Shown piece by piece: positions 22,449-33,023 of a DNA stretch of 51,296 nucleotides (position 1 is its first letter; every line of letters begins with the position of its first letter). Under the pieces are notes generated by a model, which was not told where the DNA came from, did no database searches, and was given only the letters and a program-made list of their open reading frames with translations. The stretch lies in contig JASJAZ010000012.1 in the NCBI GenBank assembly GCA_030066785.1, positions 1 through 51,296 on the forward strand. The letters run 5' to 3'. The stretch comes from Desulfobacterales bacterium. GTDB lineage: Bacteria; Desulfobacterota; Desulfobacteria; Desulfobacterales; JASJAZ01. The position numbers were made by a program, and so were the translations under genes.

Positions 22449-24104
22449 ATGAAAGCATCTGATCTTTTTATTAAATGCCTGGAGGCGGAGGGCGTCGATA
22501 CGATTTTCGGCATCCCCGGTGAGGAAAATGCTGACTTTATGATCTCTCTGCTCGACTCTTCGATTGAATTTGTCATTTGCCGGCATGAACAGGCTGCGGC
22601 GTTCATGGCTGACATGTACGGCCGTATGACCGGCAAGCCCGGCGTGTGCCTGGCCACCCTCGGGCCTGGAGCCACCAACCTGACTACCGGACTGGGCCAG
22701 GCTGATATGGATTGTTCGCCGGTGGTGGGCATCATCGGTCAGGCCGGCACCTACCGCCTGCACAAAGAGTCGCATCAGAACATGGATGCGGTCTCCATGT
22801 TTAAACCTTTGACCAAATGGGCCACTACCGTGATGGCGCCGGACAACATACCGGAAATTGTGCGCAAAGCCTTTAAGGTGGCCACCAGCGAAAAACCCGG
22901 TGTAACGGTCATTGAGTTGCCGGAGGATATTGCCAAAGGTAGCAGCGATTTGGAGCCGATCCGTGGCAAAGCTGAGGTCGAAAAAGCGGCCGTGGACCTT
23001 TTCCGGGTTGCAGAGGCTCTCAAGCTGATTGCGGAAAGCAAATTTCCGGTGGCGCTTGTGGGACTGGGATGTGTGCGGGCCCGGGCCCGCACGGAAGTGG
23101 AAGCCTTTCTGGACAAATCCGGCATCTACGGGGCTGAAACATTTATGGGCAAAGGGGCCCTATCCATTAAAAACGACCATGCGTTTGCCACCGTGGGTCT
23201 GGGGGCGCGTGATCTGGCTCTGGAAGGGTTTGAAAAGGCGGATCTGGTGATTACGCTGGGCTACGATATGGTGGAATGGCATCCGGATCGCTGGAATGTG
23301 GGTGAGCCCAAAAAGATTATCCACATCGATACCCAGCCGGCGGAGGTCGATAAGCTATACAACGTCGATGTAGAGATCATCGGCGATATCCGGGCCGCCC
23401 TGAGTGCCATGACGGCTGGATTGGCCGCCGACCACACGGCCCGCACCGACAGTTATAAGGAAACGATGAGCGGAGTTCGTCAAACCATGAAGGCCGAATT
23501 GGCAGAGCACAATGATGATGACGGATTCCCCATGAAGCCACAACGCATTCTGAGTGATCTGCGATCCGTCATGGGGGCTGACGATATTCTGATCAGCGAT
23601 GTGGGTGCCCATAAAATGTGGGTTGCGCGCCAGTACCCGGCTTATGAACCGGCCACTTGTGTCATCTCCAATGGCTTTTGCAGCATGGCCGGCTCCGTGC
23701 CGGGTGCTATGGCAGCCAAACGCGTTTATCCGGACCGCAACATTGTAGCCCTGTGCGGCGACGGCGGATTTATGATGAACGTGCAGGATATGATTACGGC
23801 CGTACGCTACGATATGCCGATCACGGTCTTGCTATGGGTCGACAACCAGTATGGCCTGATTAAATGGAAACAGGAGGCCGCCTTCGGCAAATATTCGAAT
23901 ATTAAGTTGGTAAATCCCGATTTTGTCAAACTGGCCGACGCTTTTGGTTGGCAGTCCATTGCGGTGGGAGCCGCCAATGAACTGGTGCCGGCCTTGAACA
24001 ATGCTTTTAATGAAAAATCCAAACCCACCCTGGTAATCGTGCCGGTGGATTATGAAGAAAATATGAAACTAACCAAACGTCTAGGGGAAATCATTGCCCA
24101 TTAG
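22449..24104 (+). CDS. TPP-dependent enzyme, acetolactate synthase large-subunit type
   Basis: 551 residues, cytosolic. N-terminal pyrimidine-binding domain with the catalytic Glu in CRHEQAAAFMADMYGR (E47), a central domain (FPVALVGLGCVRARA), and a C-terminal TPP domain with GDGGFMMNVQDMITAVRY...WVDN. GAGGAG lies before the ATG. No ilvN-type regulatory subunit lies nearby, and the partners here are a glutamate-synthase-like protein and SSADH, so branched-chain synthesis is unlikely to be its only job. It could act as a 2-oxoacid decarboxylase/ligase producing or using an aldehyde; sulfoacetaldehyde acetyltransferase or glyoxylate carboligase are alternatives I cannot separate. Confidence 0.85.
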   Translation: MKASDLFIKCLEAEGVDTIFGIPGEENADFMISLLDSSIEFVICRHEQAAAFMADMYGRMTGKPGVCLATLGPGATNLTTGLGQADMDCSPVVGIIGQAGTYRLHKESHQNMDAVSMFKPLTKWATTVMAPDNIPEIVRKAFKVATSEKPGVTVIELPEDIAKGSSDLEPIRGKAEVEKAAVDLFRVAEALKLIAESKFPVALVGLGCVRARARTEVEAFLDKSGIYGAETFMGKGALSIKNDHAFATVGLGARDLALEGFEKADLVITLGYDMVEWHPDRWNVGEPKKIIHIDTQPAEVDKLYNVDVEIIGDIRAALSAMTAGLAADHTARTDSYKETMSGVRQTMKAELAEHNDDDGFPMKPQRILSDLRSVMGADDILISDVGAHKMWVARQYPAYEPATCVISNGFCSMAGSVPGAMAAKRVYPDRNIVALCGDGGFMMNVQDMITAVRYDMPITVLLWVDNQYGLIKWKQEAAFGKYSNIKLVNPDFVKLADAFGWQSIAVGAANELVPALNNAFNEKSKPTLVIVPVDYEENMKLTKRLGEIIAH

Positions 24105-24137
24105 CAACCCCTCACGGTTAATGCAGGAGGAAAGACC

Positions 24138-25784
24138 ATGGAAAAACCCAAACATCGTGCCGTAATGTTTTCAGCGGAGACCCGAATCCGTCTGGTGCCG
24201 ATGCAGGTCAGCATCGTGCTCAGTATCCTGTTTATAGTCCTTGGATTCGTGTACAGTTTTCATTTCTGGTGGCCGTTGATCTTATTTCTACCTTTGGCCC
24301 TGTTGGGCTTATACGATTACTCCCAGGCCCATCACAGCCTGCTGCGCAACTATCCCATTTTGGGACGCATGCGGTTTTTCTTGGAAGCATTGGGACCACC
24401 GATTCACCAGTACTTCATCGAAAGCAACCAGGACGGCGCCCCCTTCAACCGGGACTGGCGTTCGCTTATGTACCAGCGAGCCAAGGGTATCGAGGCCAAG
24501 AAGCCTTTCGGCACCGAAATGGACGTGTATGCACCCAATTATGAATGGCTCAACCATTCCCTAACCCCGCGGCCGATAGCCGAAGAGGAGCCGCGGGTGA
24601 CCATTGGCGGACCCCAGTGTAAAAAGCCCTACTCGGCATCGGTATTCAACATTTCGGCTATGAGTTTTGGATCCCTGGGGCCTAATGCCGTCATGGCGCT
24701 GAACACCGGTGCTAAAATGGGCAATTTCTCCCACTGCACCGGCGAGGGTGGTATCAGTAAATACCACCGTCAGCCCGGCGGGGATCTCAACTGGCAGATC
24801 GGTAGTGGCTATTTCGGCTGCCGCAAGGACGACGGCAGTTTTGATCCCGACCTGTTTGCCGAACAGACTCAGTCTGACCAGGTCAAAATGATCGAAATCA
24901 AGCTCTCCCAGGGCGCCAAGCCGGGCCACGGCGGCATTCTGCCCGGTCCCAAGGTTACACCCGAGATTGCCGAGGCGCGCAAAGTCAAGGTGGGCACGAC
25001 CTGCGAATCACCAGCTTTTCATAAAGAGTTTTCGACACCTATTGGCCTGCTGGAGTTTGTGGCCCGACTGCGCGAGCTTTCCGGGGGCAAACCTATCGGG
25101 TTTAAACTGTGCGTCGGTCATCCCTGGGAATTCATGGCGATCTGTAAAGCCATGCTGAAAACCGACATCACCCCCGATTTTATTGTGGTGGACGGCGGCG
25201 AAGGCGGCACCGGCGCCGCTCCTTTGGAGCTGTCAGACCGCATGGGCACCCCGTTGCGCGAGGGTCTGGTATTCGTTCAAAACGCTCTGGTGGGTGCGGG
25301 GGTTAGGGACAAAATCCGTGTCGGCGTCAGCGGCAAAATGGTCTCGCCGGGACTGATCGCGGCCGGCATGGCCATCGGGGCCGATTATGCCAACTCCGCC
25401 CGTGGGTTTTTGTTTGCTTTGGGCTGCTTGCAAACCCAGCGCTGTCACTCCAACGAATGCCCGGTGGGCATCACTACCACAGATCCCAAGATGCAAAAGG
25501 CCCTGGTGGTGGAAGACAAGGCTAAACGGGTCAATCAGTACCATAAAGGTACCATCAGTGTTCTCAAGGAGATCGTGGCCGCTGCCGGTCTGAGACATCC
25601 GTCTGAGCTCCAACCGGAATACATCATGATGCGTACCGGGCCCACCGAGGTCAAGAGCCTGGCGGCCGTTTATGATTTTCTCAAACCGGGTGAGCTAGTC
25701 GCTGGTTCGGATCATCCCATTTTTACCCAATATTGGGAGCGGGCCACTGCCGAAAGCTTTCACTCCAGTGACTATAAGGCATAA
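24138..25784 (+). CDS. Membrane-anchored FMN-binding glutamate synthase family protein
   Basis: 548 residues. Two N-terminal membrane helices (about 25-62) precede a GltB2-type FMN/Fe-S barrel: SAMSFGSLGPNAV, GEGGISKYH, GAKPGHGGILPGPKVT, VVDGGEGGTGAAP, and C-x5-C-x4-C in CLQTQRCHSNECPVGIT, which fits a 3Fe-4S cluster. It lacks the N-terminal glutaminase domain of full GltB, so it is not by itself a glutamine-dependent glutamate synthase. GGAGGAAAG before the ATG; 33 bases after the TPP enzyme, so same operon. The reaction is unknown; it may be a flavin oxidoreductase or transferase working with its neighbours. Confidence 0.85.
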   Translation: MEKPKHRAVMFSAETRIRLVPMQVSIVLSILFIVLGFVYSFHFWWPLILFLPLALLGLYDYSQAHHSLLRNYPILGRMRFFLEALGPPIHQYFIESNQDGAPFNRDWRSLMYQRAKGIEAKKPFGTEMDVYAPNYEWLNHSLTPRPIAEEEPRVTIGGPQCKKPYSASVFNISAMSFGSLGPNAVMALNTGAKMGNFSHCTGEGGISKYHRQPGGDLNWQIGSGYFGCRKDDGSFDPDLFAEQTQSDQVKMIEIKLSQGAKPGHGGILPGPKVTPEIAEARKVKVGTTCESPAFHKEFSTPIGLLEFVARLRELSGGKPIGFKLCVGHPWEFMAICKAMLKTDITPDFIVVDGGEGGTGAAPLELSDRMGTPLREGLVFVQNALVGAGVRDKIRVGVSGKMVSPGLIAAGMAIGADYANSARGFLFALGCLQTQRCHSNECPVGITTTDPKMQKALVVEDKAKRVNQYHKGTISVLKEIVAAAGLRHPSELQPEYIMMRTGPTEVKSLAAVYDFLKPGELVAGSDHPIFTQYWERATAESFHSSDYKA

Positions 25785-25821
25785 TATTAGATCACAAATC
25801 CATCAATAATGGAGGAAACCC

Positions 25822-27288
25822 ATGCTGAACCTAAAAGATAAAAAATTGTTTCGCCAACAATGCTATATCGACGGCAAGTGGCTGGATGCCGACAGCGGCG
25901 AAAGCATCGATGTGACCAATCCCGCCACCGGGGAAGTGATCGGCACAGTTCCTAAAATGGGTGCCGACGAAACCCGGCGGGCCATCGAAGCCGCCGAGAA
26001 AGCCTTTTTGTCCTGGCGCAAGACCACAGCCTACGAAAAATCACAGGTGCTGCGTCGCTGGTTTGATCTGATGATGGCGCATAAAGAGGATTTGTCGATC
26101 ATCATGACCGCCGAACAGGGCAAGCCCATCAACGAGTCCCGGGGCGAAATCAACTATGCCGCTTCTTACATCGAGTGGTTCGCGGAGGAGGCCCGGCGGG
26201 TATACGGTGATACGGTTCCGGCCCATTCAAACGACAAACGCATCATTCTTATCAAGCAACCGGTGGGGGTTACGGCGGCGGTGACGCCCTGGAATTTTCC
26301 GGCGGCCATGATCACGCGCAAAGCCGCACCGGCGCTGGCGGCCGGCTGCACCCAGGTGATCAAGCCGGCCACGGCTACTCCTTTTTCGGCACTGGCCATG
26401 GCTGAGCTGGGCGAACGCGCAGGACTGCCGCCGGGAGCCCTGAGTGTGGTCACCGGTTCGGCCCGTGCCATCGGCGGTGAACTGACCGGCAATCCGATTG
26501 TGCGCAAGCTGACTTTCACAGGATCCACTGAAATCGGCAAGAAACTTATCGAGCAGTGCGCCGGTACCGTTAAAAAAACGTCCATGGAACTGGGCGGTAA
26601 TGCGCCATTTATCGTATTTGAGGATGCGGATCTGGATGCCGCGGTGGAGGGTGCCATAGAATCCAAGTTCCGCAACACCGGACAGACTTGTGTCTGCACC
26701 AACCGACTGCTGGTACAAGAGGGGGTCTACGACGCCTTTGCTGAAAAACTGGTGGCGGCCGTCGGCAAAATGAAAGTGGGCAACGGCATGGATGAAGACA
26801 CCGAGCAGGGCCCCTTGGTTGACGTCGGCGCCATGGAGACCGTGGAAGAGCTTGTCCAGGATGCCATCGATAAGGGTGGCAAGGTGCTGCTGGGCGGCAA
26901 GCGCCACGAACTGGGTTTCAGTTTTTACGAACCCACAGTTATGACCGATGTTACCACCGACATGCGGGTTGCCAAGGAAGAAACCTTTGGTCCCTTTGCG
27001 CCGCTGTTCCGGTTTAAAACCGAAAAAGAAGCCATCCAGATGGCCAACGACACCGAATTCGGGCTGGCATCCTATTTTTATACCCGCGATGTGGGCCGGA
27101 TCTTCAGGGTCTCTGAAGGGCTCGAGTACGGCATTGTGGGTATCAACGCCGGACTGATTTCATCGGCCGTGGCGCCGTTTGGCGGGGTCAAGGAATCCGG
27201 CTTCGGGCGCGAGGGCTCCAAATACGGTATGGAAGATTATATGGAGATTAAATACCTGTGTATGGGCGGCATCAAGGATACCGCCTGA
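25822..27288 (+). CDS. gabD: NAD(P)-dependent succinate-semialdehyde dehydrogenase type
   Basis: 488-residue aldehyde dehydrogenase. Seen: TPWNFPAAMITRKAAPALAAGCT, the cofactor loop FTGSTEIGK, the general-base Glu in MELGGNAPFIVFEDAD, and the catalytic Cys in NTGQTCVCTNR. The end GGVKESGFGREGSKYGMEDYMEIKYLC is typical of the GabD branch. GGAGGAAA precedes the ATG; 37 bases after the previous gene, so operonic. It could finish GABA breakdown begun by the aminotransferase at 1-1252, or oxidise an aldehyde made by the TPP enzyme. Confidence 0.92.
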   Translation: MLNLKDKKLFRQQCYIDGKWLDADSGESIDVTNPATGEVIGTVPKMGADETRRAIEAAEKAFLSWRKTTAYEKSQVLRRWFDLMMAHKEDLSIIMTAEQGKPINESRGEINYAASYIEWFAEEARRVYGDTVPAHSNDKRIILIKQPVGVTAAVTPWNFPAAMITRKAAPALAAGCTQVIKPATATPFSALAMAELGERAGLPPGALSVVTGSARAIGGELTGNPIVRKLTFTGSTEIGKKLIEQCAGTVKKTSMELGGNAPFIVFEDADLDAAVEGAIESKFRNTGQTCVCTNRLLVQEGVYDAFAEKLVAAVGKMKVGNGMDEDTEQGPLVDVGAMETVEELVQDAIDKGGKVLLGGKRHELGFSFYEPTVMTDVTTDMRVAKEETFGPFAPLFRFKTEKEAIQMANDTEFGLASYFYTRDVGRIFRVSEGLEYGIVGINAGLISSAVAPFGGVKESGFGREGSKYGMEDYMEIKYLCMGGIKDTA

Positions 27289-27636
27289 TCGGATGGTAAT
27301 TATTAATCATACTCCTGGCTCTCTGGGCCAGATCGAAGATAATCGGCTCTGCTTGCATTAGGCTTAAGGAGTGATGGAGAATCGGAGTACTGGAGTGATG
27401 ATCTGGTGCCCGTAAAATCTGTGCATCAGTGAATTTGAATGGTTTTTTCCAAGGTTATAGAAGATCGGTGTTGGGTTTCCGTTTTTCCAATTCCAACACG
27501 CCAATAGTAAGTCGAACAGGGCAGAGTAGTAAGTCGAACAGAGCTGAGTCATGGTGGGATGCCCCTTACAAGGGCCAAACCTACAGACTGTCTTTTTGGC
27601 CCGAATGCTTCATCTAACTGAAGAGGGAGGTTCGTC
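27289..27636. other. Gap between SSADH and the symporter
   Basis: About 350 bases without a gene. It has GGAGTACTGGAGTGATG-like words near 27370-27410 and the 22-base tandem pair at 27506-27549. No clear terminator was seen. Confidence 0.5.
27506..27549. repeat. 22-base tandem pair
   Basis: AGTAAGTCGAACAG followed by GGCAGAGT or AGCTGAGT, at 27506-27527 and 27528-27549. Confidence 0.75.
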
Positions 27637-29034
27637 ATGGAAGTCAAGCCCCTACGTGTATTGATTATGCTGGTGTTTCTGGCAATCATTTGGTTCATAC
27701 CGCCACCCTGGGGTATCACCGTGCAGGCCTGGCACCTGTTTTCCATCTTTATTACCTGTATCTTGGCCGTGGTGATCGGTGCCAACCCGATTCTGACCAC
27801 CGCCATTATCGCGGCGGTTGTGGCCATCTTTTTGGGCGTGCTGGATCCGGTCAAGGCCTATTCGGGCTTTGGCAAAGGCTTTATCCTGCTGATCGTAGTG
27901 GCCTTTCTGGTGGCCAACGGTGTGATCAAGTCCGGACTGGGCAACCGCATCGCCTATATGCTGGTGAGCAAGTTCGGTAAATCCACCCTGCGGTTGGGCT
28001 ACTGCATGGTGCTGACCGATGCGGTCATTGCCCCGGCTTTTCCCAGCAACACCGCGCGCTCCGGGGTACTGTATCCCATTACCCTGGCGCTGGCGCGGGG
28101 CAGCGGTTCCAAAGTGGAGGATGGTACCCAGAAAAAGATGGGCAGCTATCTGATGATGAACTGCATTGCCGGGCTGACCCTTTCTTCGAGCTTGTGGTTT
28201 ACCGGCATGGCGGCTAACCCCGTGGGCGCCAAGATGGCAGCCGATGCCGGCGTACAGGGCATTAATTTTGGCTCCTGGTTTCTGGCGGCCAGTGTTCCGG
28301 TGCTCGCCTCCCTGATTATCGTGCCTTTTTTGCTGTACAAACTGTTTGCCCCCGAGGTCAAGCAAACCCCGGAAGCACCCAAGGCGGCAGCCGAAGAACT
28401 GCAAAAGATGGGTCCCATGTCCCGGGACGAGTGGATCACCGGCATCACCTTTGTGGCCATGGTCATTCTTTGGGCCCTGTCGGGCACGCTGGGAATTGAT
28501 AAGACCGCGGTGGCCTTTGGGGGTTTGGCGGTGTTGATGGTGGCCGGCATCTTTACCCTGGAAGATCTGAAAAGCCAGGGCGATGCGCTGGGCACCTTTA
28601 TCTGGTTTTCGATTCTATACACCATGAGCAGCCAGTTAAACGAGATGGGCTTTATGACCGCGGTGGGCAACCAGCTGTCGGCCGATCTGGAGGGTTTGAG
28701 CTGGCCGGTGGTGTATGTGGCCATCGTGGTGTTGTATGTGGTGCTGCATTACGTGTTTGTGAGCCAGACCGCTCAGATGCTGGCGCTTTACAGTGTCTTT
28801 TTGGGCGTGGCAATCAATTCCGGGGTACCGCCCATACTGATTGCGCTGATGCTGCTGTTTGCCACCAACTTTTTTGCGGCGATCACGCCCCAGGGCTCCA
28901 GCGCCAATGTGTTGTGTGCCGGCAGCGGTTATCTGGCCCAGGGCGACATGTACCGCATGGGCGGCATCATTACCCTGACCAACCTGCTGATCTTTCTGGT
29001 CATCGGTACGCCCTGGATCTTGCTGGTGACCTAA
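27637..29034 (+). CDS. DASS/SLC13-type Na+-coupled anion symporter
   Basis: 465-residue inner-membrane transporter with about 11-12 helices. The family signatures are the first SNT-type motif in IAPAFPSNTARSGVLYPIT and the second in ITPQGSSANVLCAGSGYL. Relatives import dicarboxylates, citrate or sulfate with Na+. GAGGGAGG precedes the ATG. It directly precedes nqrA by 30 bases, so it may be cotranscribed with the Na+ pump that makes its driving force. Substrate unresolved; a C4-dicarboxylate fits the metabolic neighbours. Confidence 0.88.
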   Translation: MEVKPLRVLIMLVFLAIIWFIPPPWGITVQAWHLFSIFITCILAVVIGANPILTTAIIAAVVAIFLGVLDPVKAYSGFGKGFILLIVVAFLVANGVIKSGLGNRIAYMLVSKFGKSTLRLGYCMVLTDAVIAPAFPSNTARSGVLYPITLALARGSGSKVEDGTQKKMGSYLMMNCIAGLTLSSSLWFTGMAANPVGAKMAADAGVQGINFGSWFLAASVPVLASLIIVPFLLYKLFAPEVKQTPEAPKAAAEELQKMGPMSRDEWITGITFVAMVILWALSGTLGIDKTAVAFGGLAVLMVAGIFTLEDLKSQGDALGTFIWFSILYTMSSQLNEMGFMTAVGNQLSADLEGLSWPVVYVAIVVLYVVLHYVFVSQTAQMLALYSVFLGVAINSGVPPILIALMLLFATNFFAAITPQGSSANVLCAGSGYLAQGDMYRMGGIITLTNLLIFLVIGTPWILLVT

Positions 29035-29064
29035 AACGAATTTAGCCAAATAAGGAAATGAAAC

Positions 29065-30411
29065 ATGTTTAGAATTCGCAAAGGACTGGATCTGCCGATT
29101 TCCGGCGTACCGGCCCAGGAGATCGATGCCGGGCCCGCTGTGAGCAAGGTTGCTCTGGTGGGCGACGATTATGTCGGCATGAAGCCCAAGATGGCGGTCC
29201 AGGTGGGCGATACCGTCAAGCTGGGCCAGGTGCTGTTTGAAGATAAAAAAACACCGGGGGTGCAGTATACATCCCCGGGCTGTGGGAAAGTGGTGGCCGT
29301 CAACCGTGGGGCCAAGCGTAAGTTTGAATCTATGGTCATTGAACTGGCCGGCGAGGAGGAAGAAACCTTTCCATCATTTAACGCTTCCGAGCTGGATAAT
29401 CTGGAGCGCGCCAAGGTGCAAGAAGTGCTCATTCAATCCGGCATGTGGACGGTGTTGCGCACCCGGCCTTACAGCAAGGTCCCGACACCGGATAGTGCGC
29501 CCCATTCCATTTTTGTTACCGCCATGGATACCAATCCCCTGGCAGCCGATCCGGTGCCCATCATCAAAGAACAGACCGAGGATTTTGGCCACGGCCTGCA
29601 AATTCTTGCCCGGCTGACTGACGGTCCGGTGTATGTCTGTAAACGCCCCGGTGCCGATATTCCCGGCGAGGGGATTGCCAAGGTTACGATGCAGGAATTT
29701 TCCGGGCCTCATCCGGCCGGATTGGCGGGTACCCATATTCATTTTCTGGATCCGGTCAGTGATCAAAAGATGGTGTGGAGCATCAACTATCAGGATGTCA
29801 TTGCGGTGGGACGGCTGTTTACCACCGGCCGACTGTATCTGGAGCGGGTCATTTCCCTGGCAGGGCCAACGGTGCAGAATCCGCGGTTGATCCGCACCCG
29901 TGTGGGTGCCGCCATCGATGATCTGGTGGCTGGCGAGTTGATCCGCGACAACGTACGGCTCATATCCGGTTCCGTGCTTGGGGGTCGCAATGCCAGCGGC
30001 GGCTATGCTTTTTTGGGACGCCCCCATTTACAGGTGACGGCCGTTGACGAAGGTCGTGAACGCGAATTTTTAGGCTGGGCTTTGGCCGGTTTCAATCGCT
30101 TTTCCATCAAGCCGTTGTATGCCTCCGCCATATTTGGCCGGGGCCGTAGGATTGATTTTTCCAGTTCCGCTGAAGGCAGCCCGCGCGCCATGGTGCCCGT
30201 TGAATCATACGAAAAGGTGATGCCGCTGGATATCGATCCACCCTATTTTCTGCGGGCCCTGATTGTGGGTGATAGTGAAAAAGCCCAGGAATTAGGTTGC
30301 TTGGAGCTCGATGAGGAAGATTTGGCATTGTGCGCCTTCGTTTGCCCGGGCAAATATAACTATGGACCGCTGTTGCGAAACGTTTTAACTCATATCGAAA
30401 AAGAAGGATAA
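29065..30411 (+). CDS. nqrA: Na+-translocating NADH:quinone reductase subunit A
   Basis: 448-residue peripheral subunit that takes part in quinone handling. The N-terminus [18 protein letters not shown] and [29 protein letters not shown] are hallmark NqrA sequences, and the length is normal. First of the nqr genes; nqrB begins 8 bases after it. Confidence 0.95.
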   Translation: MFRIRKGLDLPISGVPAQEIDAGPAVSKVALVGDDYVGMKPKMAVQVGDTVKLGQVLFEDKKTPGVQYTSPGCGKVVAVNRGAKRKFESMVIELAGEEEETFPSFNASELDNLERAKVQEVLIQSGMWTVLRTRPYSKVPTPDSAPHSIFVTAMDTNPLAADPVPIIKEQTEDFGHGLQILARLTDGPVYVCKRPGADIPGEGIAKVTMQEFSGPHPAGLAGTHIHFLDPVSDQKMVWSINYQDVIAVGRLFTTGRLYLERVISLAGPTVQNPRLIRTRVGAAIDDLVAGELIRDNVRLISGSVLGGRNASGGYAFLGRPHLQVTAVDEGREREFLGWALAGFNRFSIKPLYASAIFGRGRRIDFSSSAEGSPRAMVPVESYEKVMPLDIDPPYFLRALIVGDSEKAQELGCLELDEEDLALCAFVCPGKYNYGPLLRNVLTHIEKEG

Positions 30412-30419
30412 GGCTAACC

Positions 30420-31634
30420 ATGAAGTCACTCAGACAGTTTATGGACAAAATACGGCCGGCCTTTGAAGAGGGGGGCAAGCTGGAGCGACTATATCCCCTT
30501 TTTGAAGCCACCGACACGTTTCTATACTCCACCGACGAAGTTACCACCGTCGAGCCGCATGTGCGCGATTCCATGGATTTGAAACGCATCATGACCCTGG
30601 TGGTCTACGCGCTGATGCCGTGCGTATTTATGGCCATGTGGAACACCGGTTACCAGGCCAATTTGGCGATGCAGTCCATGAATTTAACCGCAGCACCCGG
30701 TTGGCGCGGCGCCGTGCTGACTGCCCTGGTGGGATATGATCCCAACAGTTTTGTGGCCAATATTATCCACGGGGCCCTCTATTTCATCCCTGTCTATTTC
30801 GTGAGCGTGGCGGTGGGCGGATTCTGGGAAGTCTTGTTTGGTATCGTCCGCAAAGAAGATGTCAATGAGGGTCTACTGGTCAGCAGCCTGATTTTTCCCT
30901 TGTCGCTGCCGCCCACAATTCCCTTGTGGCAAGTGGCCTTGGGAATCACCTTCGGTATTGTGGTTGCCAAGGAGATTTTTGGCGGCACCGGCCGCAACTT
31001 TGTCAATCCCGCCCTGGCCGGCCGGGCTTTTCTCTATTTTGCCTATCCGGCCCAGAACAGCGGTGATGCGGTCTGGGTGGTGGCTGATGGCTTTAGCGGG
31101 GCCACGCCGCTGACGGCGCTGGCCACTACGAATATGAGCACCGGCATGGACGCCATCAATGTGAGCTGGACCACCGCCTTTTTGGGCATCGAGCCGGGGT
31201 CATTAGGAGAGACCTCCGCCTTGGCCTGCCTGATCGGCGCTATCATCATCGCCTACACCGGTGTCGGATCGTGGCGCATCATGCTGTCCATGCTGATCGG
31301 CGGCATGGGGTTTTCCGCTCTACTGTGGGCGATCGGCAGTGATACGAATCCGATGTTTTTGATGCCGCCATGGTGGCACCTGGTGGTCGGCAGCTTTGCT
31401 TTTGGTTTGGTTTTCTGTATCACCGATCCGGTCTCGGCAACGCTGACGCAAACCGGTAAATACTTTTATGGCGCTATTGCAGGCATTTTAACCATTCTTA
31501 TACGCGTTATCAACCCTGCATACCCCGAAGGGGTCATGGTAGCCATTCTGCTGGCCAATGTATTTGCGCCGGTGATTGACTACTTCGTGCTGCAGGCCAA
31601 TATCAAAAGAAGGAAGATCCGAAATGGCACGTGA
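30420..31634 (+). CDS. nqrB: Na+-translocating NADH:quinone reductase subunit B
   Basis: 404-residue membrane subunit carrying riboflavin and covalently bound FMN. The flavinylation motif is [14 protein letters not shown] (the Thr of SGAT). The N-terminal amphipathic lead and about 10 helices are as in the family; [23 protein letters not shown] is characteristic. It overlaps nqrC by 11 bases. Confidence 0.95.
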   Translation: MKSLRQFMDKIRPAFEEGGKLERLYPLFEATDTFLYSTDEVTTVEPHVRDSMDLKRIMTLVVYALMPCVFMAMWNTGYQANLAMQSMNLTAAPGWRGAVLTALVGYDPNSFVANIIHGALYFIPVYFVSVAVGGFWEVLFGIVRKEDVNEGLLVSSLIFPLSLPPTIPLWQVALGITFGIVVAKEIFGGTGRNFVNPALAGRAFLYFAYPAQNSGDAVWVVADGFSGATPLTALATTNMSTGMDAINVSWTTAFLGIEPGSLGETSALACLIGAIIIAYTGVGSWRIMLSMLIGGMGFSALLWAIGSDTNPMFLMPPWWHLVVGSFAFGLVFCITDPVSATLTQTGKYFYGAIAGILTILIRVINPAYPEGVMVAILLANVFAPVIDYFVLQANIKRRKIRNGT

Positions 31635-32391
31635 ATCTGTTAGCAAAACGTTTATTGTGGCAATCATTTTGGCTGGTTTGTGTTCGCTCATGGTTTCGGG
31701 CGCAGCGATTGGATTGCGCTCGAAGCAGGAGGCCAACAAGATCCGGGATCGCAAAAAAAATATCCTGATGGTCGCCGGGCTTTACGATGCCAAAGCTTCG
31801 GTGGAAGAAGCCTTTCAACAGATCGAGCCCCGTGTCGTCGATCTGGCCAGCGGCGAATATGTTGGTAAAGATCAATTTGATCCGGAAACATTTGATCAAA
31901 GAGCGGCTGCCAAGGACCCTAAGTTAAGTATCACGATACCAGCGGAAAAGGATCTGGCGGGCATTGGGCGCCGGGAAAAGTATTCCCTGGTGTATCTCGT
32001 GAAAAAGGACGACAAGCTGGATCAGGTCATTTTGCCCGTCGACGGTAAAGGCCTGTGGTCGACCCTGTATGGATTTCTGGCCATTGATGGCGATTTAAAT
32101 ACGGTGCGGGGCATTACGTTCTACGAGCATGCTGAAACCCCGGGGCTTGGTGGCGAAATCGACAATCCCACCTGGAAGGCGCTATGGGCGGATAAGAAGA
32201 TATACGACGATCAGGGTAGCGTACAATTGCATGTCGTTAAGGGCGCGGCCGACAAAAATAGCCCCCATCAGATTGACGGGCTTTCGGGTGCTACCCTGAC
32301 CGCCAACGGTGTTACCAATATCGTGAAATACTGGTTGGGTGACGACGGTTTTAAAAAAATGCTGGAACGTCTGAAAGCCGGAGGAGCATAA
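31624..32391 (+). CDS. nqrC: Na+-translocating NADH:quinone reductase subunit C
   Basis: 255 residues: one N-terminal membrane helix (about 9-30), then a periplasmic FMN-binding domain with [14 protein letters not shown] and the flavinylation motif [13 protein letters not shown]. The ATG at 31624 is preferred to one at 31576 because GAAGGAAG precedes it and the helix then begins at the usual position. No apbE flavin transferase gene is seen in the window, so it must lie elsewhere. Confidence 0.95.
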   Translation: MARESVSKTFIVAIILAGLCSLMVSGAAIGLRSKQEANKIRDRKKNILMVAGLYDAKASVEEAFQQIEPRVVDLASGEYVGKDQFDPETFDQRAAAKDPKLSITIPAEKDLAGIGRREKYSLVYLVKKDDKLDQVILPVDGKGLWSTLYGFLAIDGDLNTVRGITFYEHAETPGLGGEIDNPTWKALWADKKIYDDQGSVQLHVVKGAADKNSPHQIDGLSGATLTANGVTNIVKYWLGDDGFKKMLERLKAGGA

Positions 32392-32392
32392 A

Positions 32393-33019
32393 ATGGCTGA
32401 ATTGAAAATAAAAGAACTGTTGTGGGAACCGATTATTAATCGTAATCCGGTCACCTTAGGGGTACTGGGTATCTGCTCAGCCCTGGCGGTAACCGGCAAA
32501 ATGCAGACAGCGCTTGTGATGACGATTTGCGTCACCGTTGTGGTAGCATGCTCCAGTTTCGCCATTAGTCTGATTCGAAACCAGATACCGAGCAGTGTGC
32601 GTATCGGGGTTCAAATCACAATCATTGCGACCATGGTCATCGTAGTGGCCCAGTTCCTGGAGGCGTTTCTGTTTGATGTCAGCAAGCAGCTGTCGGTGTA
32701 TGTGGGCCTGATCATTACCAATTGCATTGTCATGGGTCGCGCGGAAGCCTTTGCCATGAAGAATAGCCCAGGGGCAAGCCTATTGGATGGAATTGGAAAC
32801 GGTCTTGGATACGGCCTGGTATTAATGGTTGTGGCGTTTTTTCGGGAACTGTTTGGGTCGGGCACCATTTTTGGCTTTGAAGTCTTGAAGTCGGTTACCC
32901 AGGGCGGTTGGTATGTCAATAACGGCCTGATGGTGTTGCCGCCGAGTGCATTTTTTCTGATTACATTTTTGATTTGGGCCATCCGAACCTGGAAGCCCGA
33001 GCAAAACGAAGAGGACTAG
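32393..33019 (+). CDS. nqrD: Na+-translocating NADH:quinone reductase subunit D
   Basis: 208-residue, six-helix membrane subunit. Together with NqrE it holds an iron centre between symmetry-related cysteines; [18 protein letters not shown] carries the conserved Cys and the family signature. AGGAGCATAAA precedes the ATG; 1 base after nqrC. Confidence 0.95.
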   Translation: MAELKIKELLWEPIINRNPVTLGVLGICSALAVTGKMQTALVMTICVTVVVACSSFAISLIRNQIPSSVRIGVQITIIATMVIVVAQFLEAFLFDVSKQLSVYVGLIITNCIVMGRAEAFAMKNSPGASLLDGIGNGLGYGLVLMVVAFFRELFGSGTIFGFEVLKSVTQGGWYVNNGLMVLPPSAFFLITFLIWAIRTWKPEQNEED

Positions 33020-33023
33020 TCCC

